Assembly (NCBI GenBank): GCA_964555285.1
Contig: CAZKRM010000002.1
Span: forward strand, 62,001 to 126,000
Direction: 5' to 3'
Length of the DNA: 64,000 bases
From: JBBIQV01 sp964555285
Lineage (GTDB): Bacteria; Nitrospirota; Nitrospiria; Nitrospirales; Nitrospiraceae
Of this stretch, positions 42,221-51,544 are shown one piece after another (the first letter of the stretch is position 1; each line of letters opens with the position of its first letter). The notes under the pieces are model-generated. The model made no database searches. It was given only the letters and a program-made list of their open reading frames with translations, and was not told where the DNA came from. A program made the translations under genes and the position numbers.

Positions 42221-43552
42221 ATGCGCAAGGTCGTCGTCGTTGACGGGTTTCGCACTCCCCTTTGCAAAGAGGGAACGGACTTTCGCGACACCGATGCGGA
42301 AGTGCTTGGCGCCTGTGTCGTCCGCGACATGGTCCAGCGATGTCATCGCTGGAATCTCCCCCTTGAGACAATCGATTGCGTGTTAGGCAGCAACGTGGCA
42401 ACGCCCATGCATGCGGTCAACCCGACGCGAGTGGCGGCCGTCACCGGCGGTCTCCCCGCATTGATCCCCGCCGATACGGTGGCCGGAAAAAACTGCGGAT
42501 CCGGCGTGACGGCGCTCTATTACGCGAGCTTGCGCATCAGGAACGGCGATGCCGACACCGTACTCGTCATCGGCATGGAGGCGATGAGCCGAATTCCGCT
42601 CTTGTACCACCCTACGGTTGCCGACCTTCTTCTGCGCAACGCCAAAGCCAAACACGTCCGCGAACGAACCGCCGGCGCTCTCGCCCTCATTCCCAAACTC
42701 CTGAACCTCACGCGATATCCGCCTCGGGTCGGTTTGACGATGGGGCTCACGGATCCGATGTGTGACCTCATCATGGGACAGACGGCAGAGAATATTGCAA
42801 AAGATCCTGCCCTCGGCATGACACGGCAAGATCAGGACGCGTTTTCCATTCGATCGCATAGGCTCGCAGCGCAGGCGTGGAAGAACGGACTCTTTGCCGA
42901 GGAGGTCGTGCCCGTGTACCTTTCCGAGAGAGGCGCTCATGTCGAACGCGACAACGGCATTCGTGAGGATGCGGGTCAGGAGACGTTTCGTGATGTAAAA
43001 CCTGTGTTCGATAAGCGCCACGGGTCGGTCACACCGGCCAATTCTTCACAGATCACGGATGCGGCCGCCGCCATGCTCCTGATGGAAGAGGGCAAGGCCG
43101 CGTCCCTCGGCTTGCCGATCCTCGGGTATGTGAAGGACTACGCCGATTTCGGCTATGAGCCTGCCTGTATGGGCCTGGCCCCTGTGGGGGCCATCGTCAA
43201 AGTGCTGACCAAGGCGCGGCTGCCCCTCAAGGATGTCGCCGTATGGGAGATTAACGAAGCCTTTGCATCCGTCGTCTTGGGGATCAGCCGCATCCTCGAC
43301 TCATCCTCGCTCATGAAACAGAAATTTGGCCGCTACGGATTGACCGAACGTCTCGGTGAAATCCCACCCGATGATCTCAATCCGCGCGGGGGCGCCATCG
43401 CGCTCGGTCACCCGGTCGGCGTGTCCGGTCTGCGGCTGGCCATGACCTCGCTGTTCGAACTCAAGCGGCGCAATGCCGAGCGGGCACTGATCACCGCTTG
43501 CGTAGGCGGCGGACAGGGAGTGGCCATGATCCTGGAGAGGAAAGAGACATGA
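42221..43552 (+). CDS. Acetyl-CoA acyltransferase (thiolase, FadI-like)
   Basis: This genuine thiolase of 443 residues has the nucleophile in AGKNCGSGVTAL, NEAFASVVL, GHPVGVSGLR and the last Cys in TACVGGGQGVAM. Length and the ALALIPKLLNL insert resemble FadI and trifunctional-protein beta subunits that act on long 3-ketoacyl-CoA. I start at the ATG at 42221 (MRKVVVVDGFRTP) because the family begins there; a TTG at 42185 would add 12 residues. The stop overlaps the multifunctional gene by 4 nt, the standard pairing of thiolase with hydratase/dehydrogenase. Confidence 0.92.
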   Translation: MRKVVVVDGFRTPLCKEGTDFRDTDAEVLGACVVRDMVQRCHRWNLPLETIDCVLGSNVATPMHAVNPTRVAAVTGGLPALIPADTVAGKNCGSGVTALYYASLRIRNGDADTVLVIGMEAMSRIPLLYHPTVADLLLRNAKAKHVRERTAGALALIPKLLNLTRYPPRVGLTMGLTDPMCDLIMGQTAENIAKDPALGMTRQDQDAFSIRSHRLAAQAWKNGLFAEEVVPVYLSERGAHVERDNGIREDAGQETFRDVKPVFDKRHGSVTPANSSQITDAAAAMLLMEEGKAASLGLPILGYVKDYADFGYEPACMGLAPVGAIVKVLTKARLPLKDVAVWEINEAFASVVLGISRILDSSSLMKQKFGRYGLTERLGEIPPDDLNPRGGAIALGHPVGVSGLRLAMTSLFELKRRNAERALITACVGGGQGVAMILERKET

Positions 43553-45726
43553 CACAGAGCCACACCATGGCTCCCGGCCGGTTCAAGCACTTCAAGACCG
43601 ACGTGCTCGGCGACGGGATCCTGCTGGCAGGATTCGATTACTCCGGCAAGTCGGTCAATGTGCTCAATGCGGAGAGCATGGCGGAGTGGCAGGAGATCGT
43701 GCGGCTCGCCGAACAATCCGCTGCCGTCAACAGCGTCGTGCTGGTGAGCCTGAAGGAAGGAAACTTCTGCGCGGGAGCGGATCTGGAGCAGATGCACGAT
43801 GCGCAACGCCGGCGTTCCTTTCACGAGATGGAGCAACTCGTGATCGCCGCCCACACGCTCTTTGACGCGATGGAGCGATCGCGGAAGCCCTTTGTGGCAG
43901 CGGTGGAAGGGGTCTGTGTCGGAGGAGGATTCGAGCTGGCCCTGGCCTGCCATGCGCGCGTCGCCAGCACCCATCCGAGAACCGGTGTTGCGCTGCCGGA
44001 AGTCAAACTGGGCATTCTGCCCGGGTTCGGCGGCACCCAGCGGCTCCCGCGCCTGATCGGTTTGCCGGCGGCATTGGACATGATTACGACCGGAAGGACG
44101 ATCTTTCCCCGGCAAGCTCTGCGGATGGGCCTGATCGACGGCATGGTCGCCTCCGTTCCATCCGGCAGCAGAACTCTAGAAGACGTCCGGAAAGAAGTCC
44201 TCGTGCAGGCCGCCGTTGCACAAGCCCGCGATCTCTGTCGCGCCCCCCTCAGACCACGGCCCCTCCCGACAAGCCGGAGAATCCTGAGCGCTCCCGTAAT
44301 TCGTTGGCTCCTCTGTCGCTATGCCCGGCGGCAGGTGATCAAGCGCGTCCGGCATTTCTATCCCGCTCCGCTCCGTGCCATCGAGGCCATCGAGGGAGGA
44401 ATGGCTGTGAGCATTCTGGAGGGATCGCTCAACGTCGAAAAGCCCCTCCTGATGGATCTCATGGCCGGCCCGGTTTCCGCACACCTCGTCGGGTTGTTCC
44501 TGGCCGGCGAGAAGCTGAAGCGGAACGCCGCCACTGTCCCGACCGCGACGATGCGCATCGGCGTGCTGGGGGCCGGATTGATGGGCTCGCAGATCGCGGG
44601 GCAGCTCACCGAAAAAGGGTACGCGGTGACGCTGCGAGACGTGTCTTCGGACATTCTCGCGAAAGCGATCGGACACATCCACGCCGCCCAGGCGGCCCAG
44701 GTGCGCAAACGCATCATTCTTCCGTCCGACCTGCGCTATCGCATGATGCGGATCGCTCCAACCACTCATCTCAAGGATGTAGGCGCCGCGTCCCTGGTCA
44801 TCGAGGCCGTCTCGGAAACACTTGACGTAAAACGGGCCGTGCTAGCGGAGTTTGAAGCGGCGGCGCGCCCCGATGCCATTTTTGCGACGAATACATCGTC
44901 CTATACTTTGGCCGACATTGCCGTGAAGGCCGTCCATCCGGAACGCTGCGTGGGGCTCCACTTCTTCAACCCTGTGGCCAAAATGCAGTTGGTCGAAGTG
45001 GTGCGCGCGCCATTGACCTCCGACCGGGCCCTTGCACAGGCCTGCGGCCTGGCCAAACGGCTGGGCAAGTTTCCGCTCGTGGTACACGACGGACCGGGCT
45101 TCCTTGTGAACAGAATTCTGTCGCGGTATCTGGCAGAGGCTATGATCCTGGTCGGCGAGGGAGTCGCCATTCGACGCATTGACACCGTCGCAAAGAATTT
45201 CGGCATGGCCATAGACAGCGGGCATCCTATGGGCCCTCTGGAACTCCTCGATCTGATCGGACTTCGGGTCGCCCGGCACGTGCTGGGGTCTCTCGCTGTG
45301 CTGGGGGCGCGCATCGAATCCCGCGAGGCGCTGCTTCAAACCCTGCTGCAGGATGGAGGAACGCCCTTGACGTTTTATGAGTCAGGGCGGGTGAATCCAC
45401 GGACGGTCGAAGCCCTTGCGCGCTATCGCCGCAACGTCCCCTCCGAAGCAGAACCTCCCTCTGACGACCTCATTCATCAGCGGCTGTTTCTGCCGATGAT
45501 CGACGAAGCCGTGCGCTGTCTGCATGACCACATTGTGGAAGAGGCGTGGCAAGTGGATTTCGCACTGATCTATGGGATCGGGTTTCCCGCATTCCGTGGA
45601 GGCCTTCTCGCCTGGACGCGGGAGACCCTGTCGCCGGAACGCATCGCCCAGGCGTTGGAATCGCTGGCAGCCCAATACGGCAAACGTTTCGAGCCTTGCG
45701 CTGCTCTCTCGAACGGAGGATGGTAG
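43549..45726 (+). CDS. Multifunctional enoyl-CoA hydratase / 3-hydroxyacyl-CoA dehydrogenase (FadB/FadJ type)
   Basis: The 725-residue fusion has an N-terminal crotonase domain (FCAGADLEQM, then GGGFELALACHARV and the catalytic Glu in LPEVKLGILPGFGGTQ). An NAD-binding domain begins near 335 (GVLGAGLMGSQIAG), followed by the HFFNPVAKMQLVEVV active site and a C-terminal dimer domain. It performs the two middle steps of fatty-acid beta-oxidation and would form a complex with the thiolase encoded just upstream. The ATG at 43549 overlaps the thiolase stop (ATGA) and has GGAGAGG. The domain order matches FadJ. Confidence 0.94.
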   Translation: MTQSHTMAPGRFKHFKTDVLGDGILLAGFDYSGKSVNVLNAESMAEWQEIVRLAEQSAAVNSVVLVSLKEGNFCAGADLEQMHDAQRRRSFHEMEQLVIAAHTLFDAMERSRKPFVAAVEGVCVGGGFELALACHARVASTHPRTGVALPEVKLGILPGFGGTQRLPRLIGLPAALDMITTGRTIFPRQALRMGLIDGMVASVPSGSRTLEDVRKEVLVQAAVAQARDLCRAPLRPRPLPTSRRILSAPVIRWLLCRYARRQVIKRVRHFYPAPLRAIEAIEGGMAVSILEGSLNVEKPLLMDLMAGPVSAHLVGLFLAGEKLKRNAATVPTATMRIGVLGAGLMGSQIAGQLTEKGYAVTLRDVSSDILAKAIGHIHAAQAAQVRKRIILPSDLRYRMMRIAPTTHLKDVGAASLVIEAVSETLDVKRAVLAEFEAAARPDAIFATNTSSYTLADIAVKAVHPERCVGLHFFNPVAKMQLVEVVRAPLTSDRALAQACGLAKRLGKFPLVVHDGPGFLVNRILSRYLAEAMILVGEGVAIRRIDTVAKNFGMAIDSGHPMGPLELLDLIGLRVARHVLGSLAVLGARIESREALLQTLLQDGGTPLTFYESGRVNPRTVEALARYRRNVPSEAEPPSDDLIHQRLFLPMIDEAVRCLHDHIVEEAWQVDFALIYGIGFPAFRGGLLAWTRETLSPERIAQALESLAAQYGKRFEPCAALSNGGW

Positions 45727-45770
45727 TGCCGGGAATGTCTTGATCCGACTTGCGCCAAACGGGAGGCATC

Positions 45771-47435
45771 ATGACCGAGCAACCGTCATTCCCCTATTAT
45801 CCCGAGGGAGTTCCCCGCGAGCTTCCTCTTCCTCCCGAGACGCTTTCGGAACTGTTCTCCAGGAGTGCCCAGCGGTTTTCTCGCCGGCCGGCTCTTTATT
45901 TTTTCGGCAAGACCCTCTCCTACCACGAATGTCACTCCCTCGTTGAGCGCTTTGCCTGCGGCCTCGCGGCACGGGGAATTCGCAAAGGGGATCGCGTCGC
46001 TCTCTGCCTCCCGAATTGCCCGCAGGCGGTCATCGCCTACTTCGGCATTGTGAGGGCCGGAGGGATTGTCGTCGCCTGCAACCCGACCTATACGGAACAC
46101 GAGTTATCCCACCAGCTTCGAGACGCGGGGGCGCGGGCGATCGTGGTGCTCGACCTGATGTACCAGAAGGTCCAGGATCTCGATCTGGAACTGATCATCG
46201 TGACGCGGATCACCGATTACATGACGACGATTGCGAGGTATCTCTATCACCATCGAAACAACCGGCCGGCGATCGCGATTCCTCGCATCAACACAACATA
46301 CTTCTTCCACGATGTCTTGAACGACGCGCCCCCCGTAGCCCCGGAGACCCTCCCGATTGCGATGCCGGACGATCTCGCGCTCCTGCAATACACCGGGGGC
46401 ACCACCGGGGTGTCCAAAGGAGCGGCGCTGCGTCACCGCAACCTGACCGCCAACATTCGGCAACTCATCAGCTGGTTTTCACCCGCCGAACGAGTGGAGA
46501 GCTTCCTCGCGGCGCTCCCGCTCTTTCACGTGTTCGGGATGACGGTGACGCAAAATATCTGTCTGGCGGTGGGAGGGTGCATGGTGCTGGTCCCGGATCC
46601 CCGCAATATGTCGGCGCTGCTGACGCTCCTTCGCAAGAAGCAGCCCACCGTGATTACACTCGTGCCGGCGCTTGTGCGGAAACTGCTCGACCACTGCGAT
46701 GCGAAAGACTTTGCCGCAACACGGTTCGTCCTTTGCGGCGGGGCCGCGCTTCCTTATGAGCTCCTCAAGAAATTCAAGGAACGGACCGGCCACCTGATCA
46801 TCGAGGGATACGGTCTCTCCGAAGCCTCTCCGGTCACGCACTGCAACATTCCCCGCGGCCTCTCGGTCAAGCGATCCATCGGCTTGCCCATTGCGAACAC
46901 CGACGCGAAAATCGTGGACGAGACCGGCCGGGAGATCCCTGTGGGGGAAATCGGCGAACTCTGGGTGCGGGGTCCGCAAGTGATGCAGGGCTATTGGAAC
47001 AACAGGGAAGAGACGGCGAATGTGCTGAAACCGGAAGGGTGGCTGGCCACCGGCGATCTCGCGCGCGTCGATTCGGACGGCTTCTATTACATTGTCGATC
47101 GGAAAAAGGACATGATCCTGTCCACCTCCGGGTTGAATGTGTACCCTGCCGAAATCGAGCAGGTGCTGTTTCTGCATCCGTCTGTCCGTGAGGCCGCCGT
47201 CATCGGCGTCCAGCTCGGAGACGGGAACGAATCCATCAAGGCCTTCGTCGTGCCCGCCTCGGATATCATATCTGCGGACGACCTCCTCGCGCATTGCCGG
47301 CGCTATCTGGCAGCGTACAAAGTTCCCAAAAAAATAGAATTCCGCGCGGAACTGCCCAAAACCATTCTGGGGAAAACCCTGCATCGGATCTTACGAGCGG
47401 AGGAAAACCGGCGACGTCACCTTCAACGGTCGTAG
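45771..47435 (+). CDS. Long-chain-fatty-acid CoA ligase (FadD-like)
   Basis: The 554-residue adenylate-forming ligase contains the phosphate loop YTGGTTGVSKG, GYGLSEASPV, the TGDLARVDSDGFYYIVDRKK hinge region and the terminal lysine in KTILGKTLHR. The FHVFGMT stretch and general wording are those of FadD ligases. It activates free fatty acids for the thiolase and multifunctional enzymes encoded upstream. The ATG at 45771 has GGGAGG 4 nt upstream; the 7 codons before it are not conserved. The following patatin-like lipase could release its substrates from phospholipids. Confidence 0.93.
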   Translation: MTEQPSFPYYPEGVPRELPLPPETLSELFSRSAQRFSRRPALYFFGKTLSYHECHSLVERFACGLAARGIRKGDRVALCLPNCPQAVIAYFGIVRAGGIVVACNPTYTEHELSHQLRDAGARAIVVLDLMYQKVQDLDLELIIVTRITDYMTTIARYLYHHRNNRPAIAIPRINTTYFFHDVLNDAPPVAPETLPIAMPDDLALLQYTGGTTGVSKGAALRHRNLTANIRQLISWFSPAERVESFLAALPLFHVFGMTVTQNICLAVGGCMVLVPDPRNMSALLTLLRKKQPTVITLVPALVRKLLDHCDAKDFAATRFVLCGGAALPYELLKKFKERTGHLIIEGYGLSEASPVTHCNIPRGLSVKRSIGLPIANTDAKIVDETGREIPVGEIGELWVRGPQVMQGYWNNREETANVLKPEGWLATGDLARVDSDGFYYIVDRKKDMILSTSGLNVYPAEIEQVLFLHPSVREAAVIGVQLGDGNESIKAFVVPASDIISADDLLAHCRRYLAAYKVPKKIEFRAELPKTILGKTLHRILRAEENRRRHLQRS

Positions 47436-47510
47436 CGGCCTTGGGCGAGAGGCCGAGTCTCCGGCCGTCGTGGCGCATAGCACTCACGTTCATCCGGACG
47501 GATCCCTCGG

Positions 47511-48851
47511 ATGCAGACACAGGTCAGGTACACAATGCGCTGGATGTCACGACAGATCCGGGAAATTTATCGCAGAGCAACCTCCAGGCTGAGCACAGAA
47601 GGCCTTTCGCGCAGACCAGGCCTGAGCATAGGCCCCTCCAATTCTCCCGCACATAAGTATGGGAAGAGTGTATTTGTGTTTTGTGGAGGCGGCTGCAAAG
47701 CCATCATCCAAGCGGTCATGGCTGCGGAACTGGTCCACGCCGGCTTTCACCCGACTCACATCGTGAGCGCCTCGGCCGGAACCTGCAATGCCCTCGGATT
47801 CGTCGAGAATCCCGGTCCGATCGGAGCCGAGAAAACCCTCCGCATCTGGGAAGACTATATCAACTCCCCGGACGCGATTTATGAGATCCACCCGTTTCTC
47901 CGTGAAAAACTGGCGCGGCTCTTAGGCGTTGTGCCGCAGGTGACTCAGAGCTTGGGCCCGAGCGATTCGGTCCTGTATGACGTCAGGCGGGCGATCAAGT
48001 TTGTCCCTCTGGTTCTTTCCTTGGGTTTACGCATGCCGCTTCGTATGGCGGGCCGCACGGTGAGCTTCCTATTTCGCCTCATGGATGCGTTTGCGGCTCC
48101 AAGCCAGTCCTTTCGGAAACTTGTGCAGGCGCCTGAAATTCAAACCACGCTCGATGAAGTGAATCAATACTTTGAGCTGCAGCAGATGAAAGCCTTGCTT
48201 GATCCATTCCCTCTTTTAAGCCGGCTCACAGAACAGATCGACGTGCAAAAGGTGCTGGCAAGCCCCATCATCTGGAAAATCGTTGCAGAACGGTACGAAG
48301 ACGGCGCAACCGTGGTGTTTTCCAATAAAGACCCGGACCTGACCGCGGACGGAAATGCGGACGGGCACAGCCTGAAAACCAAGCAGGACCTTTTCATGAA
48401 ACGGATTCGCGCCTCCATGGCCCTGTATCCTCTGTTTGAGCTGGTCGAGATCGACGGCTACCGATATCTTGACGGCGACCTCGCCAATCCACTTCCCATC
48501 GAAGAGGCCTTCAACTGCGGATGCGAGACGATCTTCATTCTCCTGAACATGCCAAGGCAGAGCGTCCGCGTTGCCCCCTCCCCGCTGCGAGACCTGCTGG
48601 AGTTGAATGCATTCTTGCGCTTGAACGAACGATACCTCCACCACAGGCTGAAGGAAGCTCAAGTGAAAGCCAAGGAGCTGGGGGTCAACCTCTTTGTCAT
48701 CGGCCCCGATGACATCCCGTCGGGACTCGGCCTGCTGGAGATTGATCGGAAGGTGATCGAGGTGGTGAAACAACGCGAGCGAACACGGATGAAGGACTAT
48801 CTCGCCGATCTGGATGCGCACAACCTGCGCTTTGCCGCACCGATGCGTTAG
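47511..48851 (+). CDS. Patatin-like phospholipase family protein
   Basis: The 446-residue protein has the patatin core: the oxyanion-hole GGGCK (about 60-64), the serine elbow SASAG (about 86-90, with Ser in place of the first Gly of GxSxG) and the catalytic Asp in YLDGDLANPLP. No signal peptide is obvious; the first 50 residues are basic and may be a membrane-associating or disordered region. Activity as an acyl hydrolase on membrane lipids or storage lipids is likely. Position after the FadD gene and before a glycerophosphodiesterase suggests recycling of phospholipids. The start is uncertain; ATG at 47535 is an alternative. Confidence 0.88.
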   Translation: MQTQVRYTMRWMSRQIREIYRRATSRLSTEGLSRRPGLSIGPSNSPAHKYGKSVFVFCGGGCKAIIQAVMAAELVHAGFHPTHIVSASAGTCNALGFVENPGPIGAEKTLRIWEDYINSPDAIYEIHPFLREKLARLLGVVPQVTQSLGPSDSVLYDVRRAIKFVPLVLSLGLRMPLRMAGRTVSFLFRLMDAFAAPSQSFRKLVQAPEIQTTLDEVNQYFELQQMKALLDPFPLLSRLTEQIDVQKVLASPIIWKIVAERYEDGATVVFSNKDPDLTADGNADGHSLKTKQDLFMKRIRASMALYPLFELVEIDGYRYLDGDLANPLPIEEAFNCGCETIFILLNMPRQSVRVAPSPLRDLLELNAFLRLNERYLHHRLKEAQVKAKELGVNLFVIGPDDIPSGLGLLEIDRKVIEVVKQRERTRMKDYLADLDAHNLRFAAPMR

Positions 48852-48895
48852 GCCGCGCCTCGTAGGTTTCTTCGACGAACGCGCCGGGAGCTTCC

Positions 48896-49582
48896 ATGCG
48901 GAGCGTGTTGAAAATCGGGCATCGCGGGGCCGCGGGTCATGCCCCGGAGAACACCTTGAGCGCGATTCAACAAGGGATCGCGCTCGGAGTCGATTTCATC
49001 GAAATTGATGTGCGCCGCACGGCGGACGGCGCGCTCGTGATTCTCCATGATGAGACCGTGAATCGGACGACGGATGGGAAGGGACGGATCGATCGCTTGT
49101 TGCTCCGGGAGGCGAAGCAACTCAATGCAGGGAACGGCGAAACCATTCCAACGCTTGAGGAAGCAATCCGCGTGATTGCAGGACGCGCGGGACTGCTGCT
49201 GGAGGTGAAGGTGAACGGAACAGCTCAGCGGGTGGTTGAAACGGTGCAGCGGGCTGCGTTGACCGATCCCGTCATCTATGCGTCCTTCTTGCACGACGAG
49301 CTGACGCAGGTTCATACGTTCGACCCGACCGCGCCGCTTATGGCGCTCTTCGGGAAATTGCCCAGAGATCCCGTCGCCCATGCCGTCACGCATGAGGCTT
49401 CATATGTCGGTCTTCGACACGACACAGCCACACACCGCCTCGTCGAGGCATGCCACCGGGCAGGTCTGCTCGTGTGCATCTATACGGCAGACAATCCGCG
49501 AGACATCCAACACGGACTCGCTCTAGGCATCGACGGCGTGATATCGAATTATCCTGAGCGCATCTGCTCTGCGACCGGATGA
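48896..49582 (+). CDS. Glycerophosphodiester phosphodiesterase, cytoplasmic UgpQ-like
   Basis: The 228-residue TIM-barrel enzyme has the family signature: GHRGAAGHAPENT (with the catalytic His), EIDVRRTADG with metal-binding Glu and Asp, and the second His in ILHDETVNRTT. It splits glycerophosphodiesters into glycerol 3-phosphate and an alcohol. No signal peptide is seen, so it works inside the cell, as UgpQ does. The ATG has GGGAG 6 nt upstream. It completes the lipid-recycling module: patatin-type lipase removes acyl chains and this enzyme handles the head-group backbone. Confidence 0.94.
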   Translation: MRSVLKIGHRGAAGHAPENTLSAIQQGIALGVDFIEIDVRRTADGALVILHDETVNRTTDGKGRIDRLLLREAKQLNAGNGETIPTLEEAIRVIAGRAGLLLEVKVNGTAQRVVETVQRAALTDPVIYASFLHDELTQVHTFDPTAPLMALFGKLPRDPVAHAVTHEASYVGLRHDTATHRLVEACHRAGLLVCIYTADNPRDIQHGLALGIDGVISNYPERICSATG

Positions 49583-50168
49583 GCCTCTTGACAGAAGAGC
49601 CGGTGAGGCGTATGAAGAAAATGTCAGCGTCATCCGTCGAATGATTCCCTCTGTTTCTACACCAGGGAGGAGGCACATGATGGAAGACCTCAGTCCACCG
49701 GACCTGAACGGCCCGCTAAGCTAACGGCGGGTCTCTCGTGGGTCGCACAAGCCCATCTCCCACAGCTACACCATTTCCCGCGTAGGGAACACATCGCTGG
49801 ATGCGAGTCATCAGGGAGAATCGAGGTTGTTGTGAGGAACACAAGCACCTGGGGCACATACATTTGCCCCCCCGACGAGAAATCTGACGCCCTGTGCCTT
49901 ACGCGGGTCTTATCATGACCCTCACCAAAGCATAAGACGAGTCCAGCGTCCTAAGCGCTCACCACGGGCGACTTCTCACCGGTTGTCGAGGGTCGCCCGT
50001 GATGTTTCAGACCCGGCTCATCCGCCGCGCGAAGAAAGGAGTTCACCCACACGACTACTTTTTACAGCGGAGGAATTCATCATCATCGGCCGCTTGCAGT
50101 TCAGCGGCGGCGACTCATACCGAACCCGTGCCTTTCCGGTCTGAGGCGACAGGATGGAGGATGTGGCC
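49583..50168. other. Intergenic region upstream of the ClpX-like gene
   Basis: No gene is supported over this roughly 590-nt gap. It contains a perfect 10-bp hairpin (49963-50001), a CCCGC/GCGGG stem near 49712-49730 and several short GC-rich repeats. The ClpX-like gene's GGAGG site lies at its end. A promoter for the gene at 50169 is expected, but I cannot point to clear boxes. Confidence 0.4.
49963..50001. repeat. Perfect hairpin in the clpX-like upstream region
   Basis: CACGGGCGAC (49963-49972) pairs with GTCGCCCGTG (49992-50001) across a 19-nt loop. It could be a terminator remnant for the upstream lipid operon or a leader structure; no T tract follows. Confidence 0.5.
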
Positions 50169-51449
50169 ATGTTCTGGGAAACGCGGACTCCTTCACAACA
50201 GAAACCAAATCGCCGCTGTTCCATCTGCGGCAAGCAACAAGATGCCGTTCGGAACCTGATCGCAAGCCCTGCGCAATATACTTGCGACTCCTGTCACATC
50301 GCCTCTGCATTGCTGCTCTGTGAAGAATGCATTCAACGATGCGCCGCGTCCATGACTCAGAAGAAGGAGGCCCAGGGGTCGCCTCCGTCCCTCCCGTTGG
50401 TCACCCCCAAGCCGTCCGAAATCAAAGCCACGCTCGATGACTATGTGATCGGGCAGGACCGCGCCAAGAAAGTGCTCTCTGTCGCCGTGCACAATCACTA
50501 CAAACGGATCGTGAACCGGGAACGCCTCACACACGTCGACCTCCAAAAGGGCAATATTCTGATGATCGGGTCGACCGGGACCGGCAAGACGCTCCTGTCC
50601 CAGACCTTGGCGCGCATCCTCCATGTCCCCTTCACCATCGCCGACGCGACGGCGCTGACGGAGGCCGGCTACGTGGGCGAGGATGTCGAGAACATCGTGC
50701 TGAAGCTGCTGCAAGCCTGTGACTATGACGTGGCGCGCGCCGAGACAGGCATCATCTATATCGATGAAATCGACAAGATCAGCCGCAAGTCGGAGAATCC
50801 GTCGCTGACGCGAGATGTGTCGGGCGAGGGCGTTCAACAGGCCCTCCTCAAACTGGTGGAAGGGACCGTTTGCAATGTGCCGCCGAAAGGGGGGCGGAAA
50901 CATCCCGAACAAGACTACATTCGCGTGGATACGACGAACATTCTGTTCATCGCCGGCGGAGCCTTTGTGGGGTTGGATCAGCTCATTGCCCAACGGACCA
51001 TGCCCAAGCGGCTGGGGTTCGGAGCGATCGATCCCGTGTGCGAGATCGACGGCCACAGCGATATGCTGCGTCGCGTGCAGTCCGAGGATCTGTTGAAATT
51101 CGGACTCATTCCCGAGTTTGTGGGCCGATTCCCTGTCCTCACCACCCTGTCCGACTTGGATGTGCCGGCCCTGATTCGTGTTCTCACCGAGCCGCGCAAC
51201 GCCCTGGTGAAGCAGTACCAGGCCCTCTTCGAGATCGAAGGAGTCGATCTCCGGTTTACCGATGCCGCGGTGAAAGCTGTCGCCCGGCGGGCGGCTGCGA
51301 TGAAAACCGGGGCGCGGGCGCTACGGACGATTCTGGAAGAAGTGATGCTGGACCTCATGTACGACGTCCCGGCGCTCGGCGGAGTAAAATCGGTGATGAT
51401 CACCGAAGAGGTCATTGCCGGGATCGGGCAGCCGCAGATTCTCGCCTGA
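50169..51449 (+). CDS. ClpX-like AAA+ unfoldase with an expanded zinc finger
   Basis: The 426-residue protein has all ClpX landmarks: Walker A GSTGTGKT (about 134-141), pore loop GYVG (about 167-170), Walker B IIYIDEIDK, the RKH loop in GGRKHPEQDY and an LGF loop in place of IGF for docking on ClpP. The N-terminal zinc domain is unusual: after CSIC and CDSC pairs there is an extra CEEC and Cys (C51, C54, C58) following a 8-residue insertion. No clpP is nearby. It is thus probably a second ClpX paralogue with altered adaptor binding. The ATG at 50169 has GGAGG 8 nt upstream, better than the one at 50154. Confidence 0.9.
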   Translation: MFWETRTPSQQKPNRRCSICGKQQDAVRNLIASPAQYTCDSCHIASALLLCEECIQRCAASMTQKKEAQGSPPSLPLVTPKPSEIKATLDDYVIGQDRAKKVLSVAVHNHYKRIVNRERLTHVDLQKGNILMIGSTGTGKTLLSQTLARILHVPFTIADATALTEAGYVGEDVENIVLKLLQACDYDVARAETGIIYIDEIDKISRKSENPSLTRDVSGEGVQQALLKLVEGTVCNVPPKGGRKHPEQDYIRVDTTNILFIAGGAFVGLDQLIAQRTMPKRLGFGAIDPVCEIDGHSDMLRRVQSEDLLKFGLIPEFVGRFPVLTTLSDLDVPALIRVLTEPRNALVKQYQALFEIEGVDLRFTDAAVKAVARRAAAMKTGARALRTILEEVMLDLMYDVPALGGVKSVMITEEVIAGIGQPQILA

Positions 51450-51544
51450 CCCACGCTGCGCAGGACGCGCGATCCCTCGCCCGCAGTGTTCTTGTGTTGT
51501 GGGATGGAGCGGATCGCGCGAAAGACCATGCGAGCAGCGGTCGG

